The notes beneath the pieces are model-generated. The model ran no database searches. It had not been told where the DNA came from and saw only the letters and a program-made list of their open reading frames with translations. A program made the position numbers and the translations under genes. A DNA stretch of 64,000 nt from JBCAXA01 sp038749025 (lineage in GTDB: Bacteria; Pseudomonadota; Gammaproteobacteria; Steroidobacterales; Woeseiaceae): positions 28,504 through 92,503 of the forward strand of contig JBCDIL010000014.1 in the NCBI GenBank assembly GCA_038749025.1. The letters run 5' to 3'. Shown here in pieces: positions 18,027-28,012 of the stretch (position 1 is the stretch's first letter; each line of letters opens with the position of its first letter).

Positions 18027-20735
18027 CTAACGAATCGACTCCAGTTCAGTGCGGGCAGTAACGGTTTCGGCGTGTCGCTCGCCGAGTCCATTGCCCAATG
18101 ACTCAATAGCGCACTCGAAGCTAGCAACGACTTCCCGTTGGCGATCTAACGCACGCAGCGCCCGGGCTTGAGCAAAACAGGCACGACCTACGTAGGCACT
18201 CTGCGTTGCATCTTGTGCACTTGCCGCTACGGCTTGCTGCCAGTCTTTGGCTAACCGCAGCGCACGTTCATTGTCGCCGGTTTCGAGAGCGAACCGCGCG
18301 GCCGGTTCCAGCAGAATGGGAATGCTACGGGAGGCCGTATTTCGGTCTTCGCCGTAACCCGCCTCGACGAGAGCACGATCGATGGCACCGACAGCGCCAT
18401 CGTAATCGCCAGCAGCCCAGCGCGACTCGGCGCGTAGCCGTGTTAGCCAAGTCACGTAACCAACGTGACGCTCCGGGGATTGTGAAAAGACGGCGTCAGC
18501 TTTCTCGAGCAAAGGCGCTGCTTTTTCCGTCGACCCTAGGTCGACATAGGCGCGGGCTAGGGCCAAATGCAGTATCGCGAGCGTCGCAATACCGACATCA
18601 TCGGTGGCCTCCGCGGCCAGTGGCTCAAGTATGGCGAGTGCGTCCTTCGGTTGGCCAAGTTTAATATACGTTACGGCAAGGCTACGTTTAATTGCGTGCG
18701 ACAACGGCGAGTCTGTCGTTGTCATTGTGAGTATTGCCGAAAACGCTGCGTTTTCTTTTTGTAAAAGGCCGAACGCGCCGAGCAAAGATGCATCATTCAT
18801 TTGTGTTACCAAGCCTCCCTCGGTTGCGAGGCGGCCGGTGGCGCGTAGCAAGGCGATCGATTCGGTATTCGTACGTTTGGCATCACCGAGACGTCCGGTC
18901 CTAAAGTAGTGGTTGCCCAACTCGTTCAATAGGTGCAGCTCTGCGGGGAGTGAGCGCACGGGATAGGCCCTAATCTCACCGAGTGCCGCTTGCAGAACGT
19001 CGATCGCGTCACTACGCGCTACGTCGTTCTCCAGCATTAATGCTTCCGCCCGAGCGCAACGGGCCCGTGCGTTCGGCGACAGCAGCGCAACTTTCGCGGC
19101 GGCGCGCTGCGATTGTTCAAACAACGCCAATGCTTCCGTCGCCGACGCTTCGTTCGCATCACGACTCATTTCGCAGAGGATGTTCGCCAACAAGTCGTAG
19201 TCGTTCGACGCTACCGCGGAGAGGCGGGCGCGTTCCAAATATTGGAGCTCGTGGGATCGCATCTTAAGACTCTCGAAGCCGCGCGCTAAATCAAAATAGA
19301 TCTGTCCCGCGTAACGCTGGTCTACCGGTGTTTGCCGGTCTAACGTGGCAGCACTGCGTCTAAATACTTCTGCGACAGAGACATTGTCGTTGGCAACATC
19401 TCCGTCGTTTAGTAGCCGATCCAGTAACTCACTTGATGTTGCTGCGCGCTGTTGCTGATAGACGGCGAAGTCGCGCTGCTCGCGCGCATTAATCAGTTGC
19501 CAGGTTGAGAAGGCGGCCGCACCAATGAGCAAAAGCACCGTCAATACAGCCGTAAACACGCTGCCCCGATTTCGGGCGACAAACTTAGCGGTTCGATAGC
19601 CGAGCGTCGCTGGGACCACGCTCACCGGTTTCTGGTCTAAGTAGTATTTGAGGTCGGCCGCTAGCTCAATAGCCGACTGATAACGGTCCGCCGCGCTCGG
19701 CGCTAGCGCCTTGTCGAGAATCGCGTCGATATCACCGGCCAGCGTGTCACGAAGAGCGCGCTCGGTAGTGCCGGTGTACTCACTGGCGGTCGCTCGTATC
19801 GAGGCTTTCGGCGGATACTCGGTGGATACCGCGACCAGTTGCGCGTACGAATTCGTTACGTCCGGGTCCCGTGGGCCGCGGCCGGCGAGAAGGCGGTAAA
19901 GCAACAGCCCGAGCGCATAGATATCGGTTGCTGTGGAAACTGGCTCGGCGCGCAGTTGCTCGGGGGCGGCATACTCCGGTGTCAGCGCCGCGCGTGCTTC
20001 TACGGTACTGGAGTCCGCTTCAAGCAAAGTTGCTATTCCGAAGTCTAGCAAGCGGACGCTGCCATTCGCTGTTACGAGAACGTTCGATGGCTTGATATCG
20101 CGGTGAACAACCAACTGTGCGTGGGCATGCGCAACTGCGTTAATGACATCTAGATAAAGCCGTATTCGCTCAGCAACGGACAACGACGCATTGTCGCAGT
20201 AACGATCAATCGGTACGCCGTCGATCAACTCAATAACCAGGTATTGCTGGCCTGCCGAGTCCGTGCCGGCGTCTAGCAAGCGGGCGATGTTGGGGTGGCT
20301 TAAACGTGCAAGGTGTTGTGCTTCGCCGCCGTCGTTGGCGAGTGCATTGGCGAGCGCGCTATCGCTGTGCAAAAGCTTTATCGCGACGGATCCCTCGAAC
20401 TGACCATCTGTGCGTTCGGCGAGCCAGACGCTGCTGCTGCCACCGCGGCCAATACGTTTTCTCAGCGTATACGGGCCGATAACGAGGCCTACTTGATCAA
20501 TGTCACAAATGCTCGGCTTGTCGCGGCCGTCTTTGATCGCCGCGCCAAAGCGATTTGCCAAGTCCGAAAAATAGGTATCGGCGCCCGTCGACGCACGCAG
20601 TAGCGCATACACCTCGTTGGCGAGTTCCGCGTTGCCCGCACTGCGTGTTGTGATAAACGCGTCGCGCTCATCTGTCGGTATATCCAGCACTTCACTGAAA
20701 ATCGCAATAGCGGCTTCGCGAGTGGTTCTGTCCAT
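18027..20735 (-). CDS. Transmembrane Ser/Thr protein kinase with TPR sensor domain
   Basis: A 902-residue PknB-type kinase. After an N-terminal helical part (about 1-85), the kinase domain spans about 90-365: IGRGGSSSVWLAE (glycine loop), VAIKLL (lysine), VVHRDIKPSNVLV (catalytic loop), RLLDFGIATL (DFG) and EYAAPEQL (APE-like). One membrane helix follows at about 398-420. The rest is alpha-helical TPR-like repeats presumed periplasmic. The ATG at 20735 is preceded by GGAGG at 11 bases; a GTG nine bases earlier is too close to it. It lies 53 bp downstream of an ECF sigma gene. Pairs of this sigma type with such kinases are well known; in Xanthomonas a related kinase activates its sigma by phosphorylation, which is a fair model here. 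Confidence 0.93.
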   Translation of the reverse strand: MDRTTREAAIAIFSEVLDIPTDERDAFITTRSAGNAELANEVYALLRASTGADTYFSDLANRFGAAIKDGRDKPSICDIDQVGLVIGPYTLRKRIGRGGSSSVWLAERTDGQFEGSVAIKLLHSDSALANALANDGGEAQHLARLSHPNIARLLDAGTDSAGQQYLVIELIDGVPIDRYCDNASLSVAERIRLYLDVINAVAHAHAQLVVHRDIKPSNVLVTANGSVRLLDFGIATLLEADSSTVEARAALTPEYAAPEQLRAEPVSTATDIYALGLLLYRLLAGRGPRDPDVTNSYAQLVAVSTEYPPKASIRATASEYTGTTERALRDTLAGDIDAILDKALAPSAADRYQSAIELAADLKYYLDQKPVSVVPATLGYRTAKFVARNRGSVFTAVLTVLLLIGAAAFSTWQLINAREQRDFAVYQQQRAATSSELLDRLLNDGDVANDNVSVAEVFRRSAATLDRQTPVDQRYAGQIYFDLARGFESLKMRSHELQYLERARLSAVASNDYDLLANILCEMSRDANEASATEALALFEQSQRAAAKVALLSPNARARCARAEALMLENDVARSDAIDVLQAALGEIRAYPVRSLPAELHLLNELGNHYFRTGRLGDAKRTNTESIALLRATGRLATEGGLVTQMNDASLLGAFGLLQKENAAFSAILTMTTTDSPLSHAIKRSLAVTYIKLGQPKDALAILEPLAAEATDDVGIATLAILHLALARAYVDLGSTEKAAPLLEKADAVFSQSPERHVGYVTWLTRLRAESRWAAGDYDGAVGAIDRALVEAGYGEDRNTASRSIPILLEPAARFALETGDNERALRLAKDWQQAVAASAQDATQSAYVGRACFAQARALRALDRQREVVASFECAIESLGNGLGERHAETVTARTELESIR

Positions 20736-20788
20736 GAAGCGCACTACCTCCGTATTGGCTACATAAGGACGTACCGGTTTAGATCGAT

Positions 20789-21361
20789 CTAGGGCTCATT
20801 CGGGTCTTCGTCAATTCCTCGCTTGAGGAGCGCCGCAGCGATACGCCATTCGCGCTTGACCGTCGCCGGCGAGATGCCCAGTGCTTCTGCGGTCTCCGGA
20901 ACGCTTAAGCCACCGAAGACCCGACACTCGACTATGCGGCAGCGTCGCGGGTCCGATTGCTCGAGCGGCTGTATTTGCTCAAGCAAACGGAGTAGCTCAT
21001 CAGCCGTCGAGTCGCCCGCTAACGGTACGTCGTCGATGGCGATTGCGGCTTCGCCGCCGCCGCGCTTGGCCGCACCGGCTTTCTCGGCGTAGTTCATCAG
21101 TACCTGGCGCATGGCACGCGACGCGGTGGCATAAAAGTGTGTGCGGTTCTGCCAATCGGCATGGCCGTGGCCGGCAAGTTTTAGGTACGCCTCATTAATG
21201 AGTGCCGTAGTGTTGATCGTGTCGTTACCAAGCCATTGGCGCCGATGCGACTGCGCCAGTCGGCGCAGCTCGCCGTAGATGGCGGTGAACACGGCCTCCG
21301 CGGCCGCGTTGTCACCGTCGCGGGCGGCTCCCAGCAATTCGGTAATCGGCGCTTCTGCCAT
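20789..21361 (-). CDS. ECF sigma factor of the kinase-associated (TIGR02999-like) type
   Basis: A 190-residue sigma factor. Region 2 covers about 8-95 (VFTAIYGELRRLAQSHRR, then INTTALINEAYLKLAGH and FYATASRAMRQVLMNYAEK, typical of TIGR02999). Region 4 is at about 125-185 (RCRIVECRVFGGLSVPETAE, then ALGISPATVKREWRIAAALL). It has no anti-sigma gene; instead the next gene on the strand is a Ser/Thr kinase with a TPR extracellular part, the usual partner of this sigma group. A CGCGGTCGCAAT element lies about 30 bp upstream in gene orientation, and an identical one precedes the divergent lipoprotein gene, which suggests shared control, possibly by this sigma itself. Confidence 0.92.
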   Translation of the reverse strand: MAEAPITELLGAARDGDNAAAEAVFTAIYGELRRLAQSHRRQWLGNDTINTTALINEAYLKLAGHGHADWQNRTHFYATASRAMRQVLMNYAEKAGAAKRGGGEAAIAIDDVPLAGDSTADELLRLLEQIQPLEQSDPRRCRIVECRVFGGLSVPETAEALGISPATVKREWRIAAALLKRGIDEDPNEP

Positions 21362-21390
21362 ACCCCGTCCCTTGGTGCGCTAACGGTCTC

Positions 21391-21402
21391 ATTGCGACCG
21401 CG
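21391..21402 (-). promoter_or_regulatory. Left copy of mirrored 12-bp motif (sigma/kinase side)
   Basis: CGCGGTCGCAAT on the minus strand, 30 bp upstream of the ECF sigma start. It is a perfect inverted match to 21487-21498, which lies at a similar distance before the divergent lipoprotein gene. Each gene therefore has the same element in the same orientation relative to its start. It may be a promoter part, an operator or a leader element. Confidence 0.55.
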
Positions 21403-21486
21403 GCCACCGTGTTTGAGCCCTCGGTGGTCTCTTCCCGGTATGTCTTCAAAACCAGTCTAGCACCGTCACAAAAAGTGCGGGCAAGA

Positions 21487-21498
21487 CGCGGTCGCAAT
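21487..21498 (+). promoter_or_regulatory. Right copy of mirrored 12-bp motif (lipoprotein side)
   Basis: CGCGGTCGCAAT, 36 bp upstream of the lipoprotein start at 21535 and the exact inverted match of 21391-21402. Upstream of this copy there is GTCACAAAAAG, which could serve as a -35 type sequence, but no equivalent is clear on the other side. Confidence 0.55.
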
Positions 21499-21534
21499 CA
21501 TGCGCCCAACAAAACGCAACGCGAGGTAACACCA

Positions 21535-24500
21535 ATGAATGGAATCCGCTTACGAGCTCGGTTTTTGGCCGGACTCTTGATCACGACGGGCCTCGCCGCC
21601 TGTGGCCAAACCACCGAGCCAGACCCGGAACCCAATCCGGACCCGGAACCTGTGCCCGCGACGTATTCGGTGAGCATCAACGTAAGCGGCACCGGCGGTG
21701 ACACCGTGGCCATCGTGTTATCGCCCGATACGTTTGAGCAGACATTGGACGTCAGCGACGGCCGGCATACGTTTCCGGAGTCGCTCGCCGACGACACAAC
21801 ATTCGGTGTCTATCAGGATGTTAGTGCTCGGCCGGACCTAGCGTGTGTCATCAATCTGGAACGGGCAGCGATACGTGGCGCGGATGTCGACATAGACATC
21901 ACGTGTTCCGCGGCAGTCTACGTCGGTGGGTCGGTCAGTGGCCTGGAGGGTACGCCGAAGGACTCGTTGAATAATCTTGCCTTGAGACTTACATCAACCA
22001 GTCAGCCGTTTCCTGGATTGCTGGAATACATTAACGAGAACGGTGAGTTTGAGTTCGGTCTGCCGATTCAATCAGGCGACGAATACCTGGTCGAAGTCGA
22101 ACGAAACCCCATGGGCCCGGAACAGGTCTGTACCCCAGTAATCCTCGGCGGAACGGCAGATTCTGCACAGATTGACGACATCGACTTGACCTGCGAAACG
22201 CTCTACTCGCTGACTTTCTCGGCGGAAGACGTCCTCGGTAGCGGCGGTATCGTGACACTTTCTGTCGAGAACGACGACCCGGCACGCAATCGCGTGCTCA
22301 CTACGGCGCTAGTCAATGGCGACGACCAAGGCTTCGCCGGCGATGAAGCGAAGCTTTGGCCGGGCGAGCGTTACAGCGTTACCGTGTCAACATCGCCCAA
22401 CAACCCCGAACAACGGTGTCGTATCGATGACGGAACAGGCACCGTCGCCGATTCGGACATTGCCAATGTTCGGATTACCTGCGGCGACTCTATCGTCGGT
22501 GGCACGGTCGAAGGGTTGCACGGTAGCGGTCTGGTCCTGCAGCTTGCCCGCACCGTATCGCCAAACGGCAATACCCAGCTGATTGTGGTTGAGCGTCTGC
22601 CTATCGAGGAATCGGGCGAGTTTCGCTTCGAGACATTGCTCGACGATGGCGAAACGTACGAGATCGATATCGACACGCAACCATCGAACCCGAACCAAGA
22701 CTGCACGGTCGACAATGGCAATCCGACCGTGTCGCAGCCCGAGATGCTGGTGACAACCATCGCGTGTCCCGGCCCTGCCCGCTACTACCGCTACGACAAC
22801 AACCTGACCTTTATCGACAGTGACGGGGCGTTGTTGGAAGAGGAGGTCGAGTTTGGTGTTGTTAGCAATCAGTACGAGTTCGACAACCGGCCCGTTCCTG
22901 CCATGGGGCGAATACTTGGATTAACCGATACGCCACTGTTCGAGCGCCTCGACGCCGACGGCCAGCAAGGCGAGGTCTACTCCAGTGAATCCGGCCGTAC
23001 GTATTGGCTAGCGGCTGAAGCGCCCGTTGGCAACCCATTCGCCACAGAGACCAGTCTGTACGCGCACCACGTTACGCTAGACACGCTGTGGAGCCTAAGA
23101 AAAAGTCGCGACGATGCGAGCGTTACCCTTGAGCTCACGCAGATATACCTGGGTGCCTACGACGCTGGCCATCCGTCGAGTATCGATGGACGACTGTTGG
23201 CGACGGCGGAAATTCGTGTACGCGGCATTATCCCGGGTGCGACCGTCGATGACGACGAGACCTTTCATCACGCGTATAGCCGTATTTGGCTAGAGGGTGC
23301 AATCGACCCCGATGATCCATTGGCGCAGCGACACAAGTGGGGTGGATTCAGTGTAGGCGATGCTGAGGCGCCGCTACCCGTGGTACCGGATGACAAGCTA
23401 TTCATAAATACAACGGCGGGTGTACCCAGTGAAGTCGGACGAACCGAGCAGGCGGCACTGGTCCGTCTCGCCGAGCCGGTTCTCGTCGAGATTGATTTAA
23501 CAAACGTGCCGGTTGGTGCTGATTTCGAAGTGTTGGTGGAGACGATCGTTGAAGCGCGCAACGACTACTCCGGCGAGGGTGGGGCCGTGGCCTATCTTCG
23601 CGACCCAGCCGAAATCGATCTTGGCGCCGAGGACGCGAGCGTCGCGTTCGTCCTTGAAGGTGTTGAGATGCTGGAGCCCAACCCGGAGCGATTGCAACGG
23701 CCGGCGACTGGCGGTCCAGTACCGGAGCCGTGCTCGGCGGGCTCCAACGTCGGCGGTACGCTTGCGTTCAGTCAGTCCGCTTACACCGTGTCGGAGTCGG
23801 AAGACGAGGGTGTACCCATAGTCTTTATTGAACGCACCGGCGGAACCGACGGGTTGGTTAGTGCCGCTATCGAAATAACGCCGATTACCGCGACACCGGG
23901 CGAGGACTACGAAGAGCGTACCTTGACGGTGCGCTTCGGCGACGGCGAGTCGAGTGTCACTGCGCTCGATCTACCGCTGATCGACGACCTTGAGACGGAA
24001 GACGCCGAAACCTTTGAGTTAACGCTGACGTCGCCGGCCGGCTGCGTCGACATCGGGGCGCAAAGTACGGCCCTCGTGACGATTGCGCCGAACGATCCGT
24101 CCGCCGGAACGATAGCGTTTACGTCGGCTGACTTCGCGGTCAACGAGGACGCTGGCTTCGCGACCGTCAGTGTCGAGCGTGTCGGTGGCAGCTTCGGCAT
24201 CGTTGCGGTCAATGTTGTGTCACGCGATGGCAGTGCGGTCGACTCGGTCGACTACCGCGGTATCAACGCGCGCATTGTTTATCAGGACGGAGAGGCGGGT
24301 GAGAGATTCCTGCAGATACCCATTCTCGACAACGCCGAGATCGATCCGGATAGAACGGTGTTGCTGACAATCGCTGAAGACAGCGGCGTTCCTGGCGAGC
24401 CGTCGAGCGCGACGCTAACGATTATCAATGACGACGAGCCTCAACCGGGCACACTGCAGTTCTCAGAACCTACCTACAGCGTGTCGGAAGATGCTGGGAG

Positions 24501-26586
24501 CATCACTGTTGCTGTTACTCGTGAAGGTGGAACCGCTGGTGATATCGCGGTCGACTTCCGGACTCTCAACGGGAGCGCCATCGCCGGCGAGGACTACGCC
24601 GAGACGATTGCGACTTTACAGTTCGCAGATCGTGACGCCACGGCAAAAGAGGTGACGATTACAATTATTGATGATAGTGATGTCGAAGGTGACCACGGAT
24701 TCAATGTGCGCCTCGACAATGCTACCGGTGGTGCGACGCTAGGCACCAACTGGGTCGTACCGATAACGATCTTTGACGACGATGCCGTCTCAATGTTGCC
24801 ACCCGCGGCGCCCGCGTTAGGGGTCAACGCCGATTTCAAGGCGCTTAGCTTTGATTGGCAAACGGTGGCCGATACACGCTACTACCGACTGCGAGGTGAT
24901 TTGTCCGGAAGCGGAGCGTTCGCGCAAATAGGCGTCGACATACCGATAGGTGAAACGGCGCTGCGCTTGCCCGTGGCAGCGCACCTAATCGACCTAAATA
25001 CCGCGAGCTTTGTGCTGCAAGCGTGTAACGATAACGGTTGCACAGACTCGAACATCGTCGATACGGACGCGCTTCGGATCGCCACGATCGGGTTCGTTAA
25101 GGCGTCCAATACCGAAGGTCTGCAACAAACCGGCGAATTCGAGTACTTTGGTTGGGCCGTCGATGTCGCGAGCGATGGTCGTACCTTCGCTGTATCGGCA
25201 TACAACGAAGCCAGTAACGCCACCTTCGTGAACGGCGACCAGACCGACAATTCAGCGCTTCGCTCTGGAGCTGTCTATGTGTTTACCGAAGACACCACCG
25301 GTTGGTTCCAACAGGCGTACATCAAAGCGTCGAACACTAATCCTGGTGACCACTTCGGCGATAGTCTCGCGCTTAGCGCGGATGGCAACACGTTGGCGAT
25401 TGCCGCCTCCGACGAAGACGGCGCAAGTAGCGGCGTGAACGGCGACGACACCACGATCGGTAACTTTGGATCGGGGGCTATTTACGTCTATGTCCGGACC
25501 GGCAATGTCTGGCAGCTCGAGGCGTACATCAAAGCGAGCGATCCGGATTCAGCGGACGCCTTCGGTCGCTCGTTGGCGCTTTCTGATGACGGCAACACGT
25601 TGGTTGCCGGTGCGCCGAATGAAGACAGCAGCGGCGTCGGTGTCGGTGCCGATGCCTCCGACAACACTGCGAACGACTCGGGTGCTGTTTACGTGTTTAG
25701 CCGTAGCGGTACCGATTGGGTTCAAAGCGCCTACATCAAAGCGTCGAATACCGAGGCAGATGATCGCTTCGGTAGTAAAGTGGCGTTGAGTCGCGATGGC
25801 ACAACGCTCGCTGTAACCGCGCAAAGCGAAGACAGCGCGGCGCGTGGGGTCGGTGGCGACCAATCGGACAACAGTGCCCCAGGTGTGGGCAGCGTGACTC
25901 AAGGTACAGGGGCCGTCTACGTCTTTTCTTTCGACAGCGGTACGTGGGTACAGGAAGCCTACGTCAAGTCATCTAACCTTGATGCGGACGACCGGTTCGG
26001 TCGATCGCTGGCACTTAGCGCGAATGGCGATCGCCTGGTCGTTGGTGCATTCCAAGAGGACAGCAGCGCTACTGGCGTCAACTCAACGGACGAAGTCGAT
26101 AACTCGTTGGACGCTGCAGGGGCCGCCTACGTCTTTACGCGTAGCGGCGGAAGCTGGTCCCAAGAGGCTTACCTCAAAGCGTCGAATACGGATCGATCAA
26201 CTTTCTTTGGTGCTGCCGTTGACCTAGACGCCAGCGGCGATGTCCTTGTCGTCGGTGCCTTCAACGAGTCGTCACTCGCAACGGGCGTCAACGGCTCACA
26301 GGCACTAGGTCCCATCCGCGGTGTCGGCGCGGCATATCTATTCGAACGCGATAGCGGGACCGGGCTGTGGCAACAACGTTCGTACGTCAAGCCGACCAAT
26401 AGTGATCAGAATCCGGACTTTCCAGGGTTCGGTCGATTGATGCGCTTCGGTGAAGCGGTGGCGCTGAGTGCAACTGGAGAGGTATTGATCATTGGCGCTA
26501 CGGGTGAACCGAGCGCCGCGACGGGTATCAATGGCGATCAGGTCAATCAGGATGCGGACTATTCTGGTGCCGCGTACGTTTACTGA
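21535..26586 (+). CDS. Giant lipoprotein: Calx-beta repeats and seven-blade FG-GAP propeller
   Basis: A 1683-residue surface or periplasmic protein. The ATG at 21535 has GAGG upstream and gives a lipoprotein signal with lipobox LAAC (Cys 23). Residues about 40-430 hold four related beta-rich units, each ending in a paired-Cys pattern such as CTVDNG...IAC. Residues 440-735 are unassigned. Three Calx-beta domains follow at about 740-855, 856-970 and 971-1085 (each with a YTVSESE- or YSVSEDAG-type start and a DDE/NDD end), then a fibronectin-like stretch (1088-1180). The C-terminal 500 residues contain seven FG-GAP-like repeats (DRFGRSLALSANGDRLVVG and relatives), enough for a closed seven-blade propeller. 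Calx-beta and FG-GAP domains bind calcium and mediate adhesion in other proteins. It is divergent from the sigma/kinase operon and is a likely target. A hairpin at 26600 follows. Confidence 0.88.
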   Translation: MNGIRLRARFLAGLLITTGLAACGQTTEPDPEPNPDPEPVPATYSVSINVSGTGGDTVAIVLSPDTFEQTLDVSDGRHTFPESLADDTTFGVYQDVSARPDLACVINLERAAIRGADVDIDITCSAAVYVGGSVSGLEGTPKDSLNNLALRLTSTSQPFPGLLEYINENGEFEFGLPIQSGDEYLVEVERNPMGPEQVCTPVILGGTADSAQIDDIDLTCETLYSLTFSAEDVLGSGGIVTLSVENDDPARNRVLTTALVNGDDQGFAGDEAKLWPGERYSVTVSTSPNNPEQRCRIDDGTGTVADSDIANVRITCGDSIVGGTVEGLHGSGLVLQLARTVSPNGNTQLIVVERLPIEESGEFRFETLLDDGETYEIDIDTQPSNPNQDCTVDNGNPTVSQPEMLVTTIACPGPARYYRYDNNLTFIDSDGALLEEEVEFGVVSNQYEFDNRPVPAMGRILGLTDTPLFERLDADGQQGEVYSSESGRTYWLAAEAPVGNPFATETSLYAHHVTLDTLWSLRKSRDDASVTLELTQIYLGAYDAGHPSSIDGRLLATAEIRVRGIIPGATVDDDETFHHAYSRIWLEGAIDPDDPLAQRHKWGGFSVGDAEAPLPVVPDDKLFINTTAGVPSEVGRTEQAALVRLAEPVLVEIDLTNVPVGADFEVLVETIVEARNDYSGEGGAVAYLRDPAEIDLGAEDASVAFVLEGVEMLEPNPERLQRPATGGPVPEPCSAGSNVGGTLAFSQSAYTVSESEDEGVPIVFIERTGGTDGLVSAAIEITPITATPGEDYEERTLTVRFGDGESSVTALDLPLIDDLETEDAETFELTLTSPAGCVDIGAQSTALVTIAPNDPSAGTIAFTSADFAVNEDAGFATVSVERVGGSFGIVAVNVVSRDGSAVDSVDYRGINARIVYQDGEAGERFLQIPILDNAEIDPDRTVLLTIAEDSGVPGEPSSATLTIINDDEPQPGTLQFSEPTYSVSEDAGSITVAVTREGGTAGDIAVDFRTLNGSAIAGEDYAETIATLQFADRDATAKEVTITIIDDSDVEGDHGFNVRLDNATGGATLGTNWVVPITIFDDDAVSMLPPAAPALGVNADFKALSFDWQTVADTRYYRLRGDLSGSGAFAQIGVDIPIGETALRLPVAAHLIDLNTASFVLQACNDNGCTDSNIVDTDALRIATIGFVKASNTEGLQQTGEFEYFGWAVDVASDGRTFAVSAYNEASNATFVNGDQTDNSALRSGAVYVFTEDTTGWFQQAYIKASNTNPGDHFGDSLALSADGNTLAIAASDEDGASSGVNGDDTTIGNFGSGAIYVYVRTGNVWQLEAYIKASDPDSADAFGRSLALSDDGNTLVAGAPNEDSSGVGVGADASDNTANDSGAVYVFSRSGTDWVQSAYIKASNTEADDRFGSKVALSRDGTTLAVTAQSEDSAARGVGGDQSDNSAPGVGSVTQGTGAVYVFSFDSGTWVQEAYVKSSNLDADDRFGRSLALSANGDRLVVGAFQEDSSATGVNSTDEVDNSLDAAGAAYVFTRSGGSWSQEAYLKASNTDRSTFFGAAVDLDASGDVLVVGAFNESSLATGVNGSQALGPIRGVGAAYLFERDSGTGLWQQRSYVKPTNSDQNPDFPGFGRLMRFGEAVALSATGEVLIIGATGEPSAATGINGDQVNQDADYSGAAYVY

Positions 26587-26599
26587 TAAGCCTCAACGC

Positions 26600-26630
26600 G
26601 AGGCCGGGCAGCGTTGTGCTGCCCGGCCTC
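26600..26630. terminator. Strong hairpin between convergent genes
   Basis: GAGGCCGGGCAGC and GCTGCCCGGCCTC form a perfect 13-bp stem with a five-base loop. It follows the lipoprotein stop by 14 bp and faces the diguanylate cyclase gene end, so it can serve both. There is no clear T-run. Confidence 0.75.
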
Positions 26631-26671
26631 ATTAATGTTGGCGACTCTCGAAAAAATCGTCTTGACGCGCA

Positions 26672-28012
26672 TCACACCGCCATACACTGATTGCGACCGG
26701 CCTTCTTCGCGGCGTACAAGTTCTCATCGGCACGCCGATACAATTGCTCGGCATCGTCACCGAGGCGAAGCGTACTCACGCCGCAGGAAATGGTGACGGC
26801 CAATTCCTCGCCGGCGACCGTCATCGTTCTGGCGCCGATTAGTGCGCGCACTTTATCGGCGATCATCGCGGCATCGTCGATACTGGTGTCGGGGAACAGG
26901 ATGACAAATTCTTCGCCGCCGATTCGCGCAACGAAGTCGTTGGTTCGGGTGTAACGCGATAAGTAGCTCGCGACTCGCGTCAGAACTTCATCGCCGGCCT
27001 GATGGCCGTAGCGGTCGTTGATCTGTTTGAAGTAGTCGATGTCCCATAGCGAATAGCACAGCGGTTTGCCACTTCGCATCGCCGCAGCAATTTCTTCATC
27101 AAGCCGTCGGTCGTAGGCGAAGCGGCTGTGAACGCGCGTTAGCGTATCGAGCAACAGCAGTTGTTCTTGCTGCTCAAGCTGTTCACGCAGTGCTTCGGTG
27201 CGCACCCGCAGCTCGGCTAGTTCGGTATCAAGCGCCGTGTTGCGTTGCTCGAAGGCCTGTAATTTTTCGTCTTCTTGGTCGCGAAAGTCTTGAATCCGCG
27301 TGGCGATCGCGTTGATACGCTCACGAACGCTCCGTTTTAGGTCGCCTAAATTACTGGCGCCATCAATTGTCGAGCGGAGCGAGTCGACCTCGCGGTCAAC
27401 GTCGGACCGTAGCCCGTCGTTGGCAAGGCGCTGCAGATCGACATGGGATGCGCCGTCGGCTGTCCATCGCTCAAGGCTGGCTAGCGTTGCCGTCACCTCG
27501 CCGACAAACCGCTCGGCTTCTGCCTTTTGCGCGGACAACTCGCGGAAAGTAGCGATCAGCGCATCAGCCAACACGCCGAGCTCTGCCATCGCCGAGTCAG
27601 CGCTTGTCGATTCGGTGGCGTTTGCGACCGATGCCGCCAGCATCGGTTCGGCCGCCAGGCGTTCGACGAATTGGCTTTCGATTGCACGCAACGCATCTTC
27701 GATGTCGGGCTCGGTGGATGGCACAGCGCTACCACGCGCGGCCTGTTGCTTCTCGCTGAGCCCAGTCGCTATACGCACAACCGCGTGCTGTAACGCTTCG
27801 AGCTCGTCGGCGCTCGTCGCACGCTCCACCTGTAAGCGCAGCACGTCGATCTCTTCATCGATCTCGGCCGACCAGCCGATGCACGCATTGAGGATCGCGC
27901 GGAGCATCTCTTGCAGCAGACGGCGTATCGCCAACCACGCTTGTGTTTGCGCTTCTTGCTCCGCAACAACGCTGCGGTATTCAGCCTTCCAGCGTTCAGC
28001 TTCAGTGTCCAA
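26672..28012 (-). CDS. Diguanylate cyclase (GGDEF) with coiled-coil N-terminus
   Basis: A 446-residue enzyme predicted to make cyclic di-GMP. The GGDEF domain occupies about 275-440 with LTRVHSRFAYDRRLDEE, LWDIDYFKQINDRYGHQAGD and VARIGGEEFVILFPDT; the intact GGEEF signature means it should be active. RTND five residues before it fits an RxxD inhibitory site, so product feedback is likely. The first 270 residues have no membrane segment and are rich in heptad-like helices (for example LDTELAELRVRTEALREQLE), suggesting a cytoplasmic dimer with a helical sensor of unknown input. It is divergent from the winged-helix/hydrolase gene, and its C-terminal tail is nearly identical to the remnant at 9402. 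Confidence 0.94.
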   Translation of the reverse strand: MDTEAERWKAEYRSVVAEQEAQTQAWLAIRRLLQEMLRAILNACIGWSAEIDEEIDVLRLQVERATSADELEALQHAVVRIATGLSEKQQAARGSAVPSTEPDIEDALRAIESQFVERLAAEPMLAASVANATESTSADSAMAELGVLADALIATFRELSAQKAEAERFVGEVTATLASLERWTADGASHVDLQRLANDGLRSDVDREVDSLRSTIDGASNLGDLKRSVRERINAIATRIQDFRDQEDEKLQAFEQRNTALDTELAELRVRTEALREQLEQQEQLLLLDTLTRVHSRFAYDRRLDEEIAAAMRSGKPLCYSLWDIDYFKQINDRYGHQAGDEVLTRVASYLSRYTRTNDFVARIGGEEFVILFPDTSIDDAAMIADKVRALIGARTMTVAGEELAVTISCGVSTLRLGDDAEQLYRRADENLYAAKKAGRNQCMAV

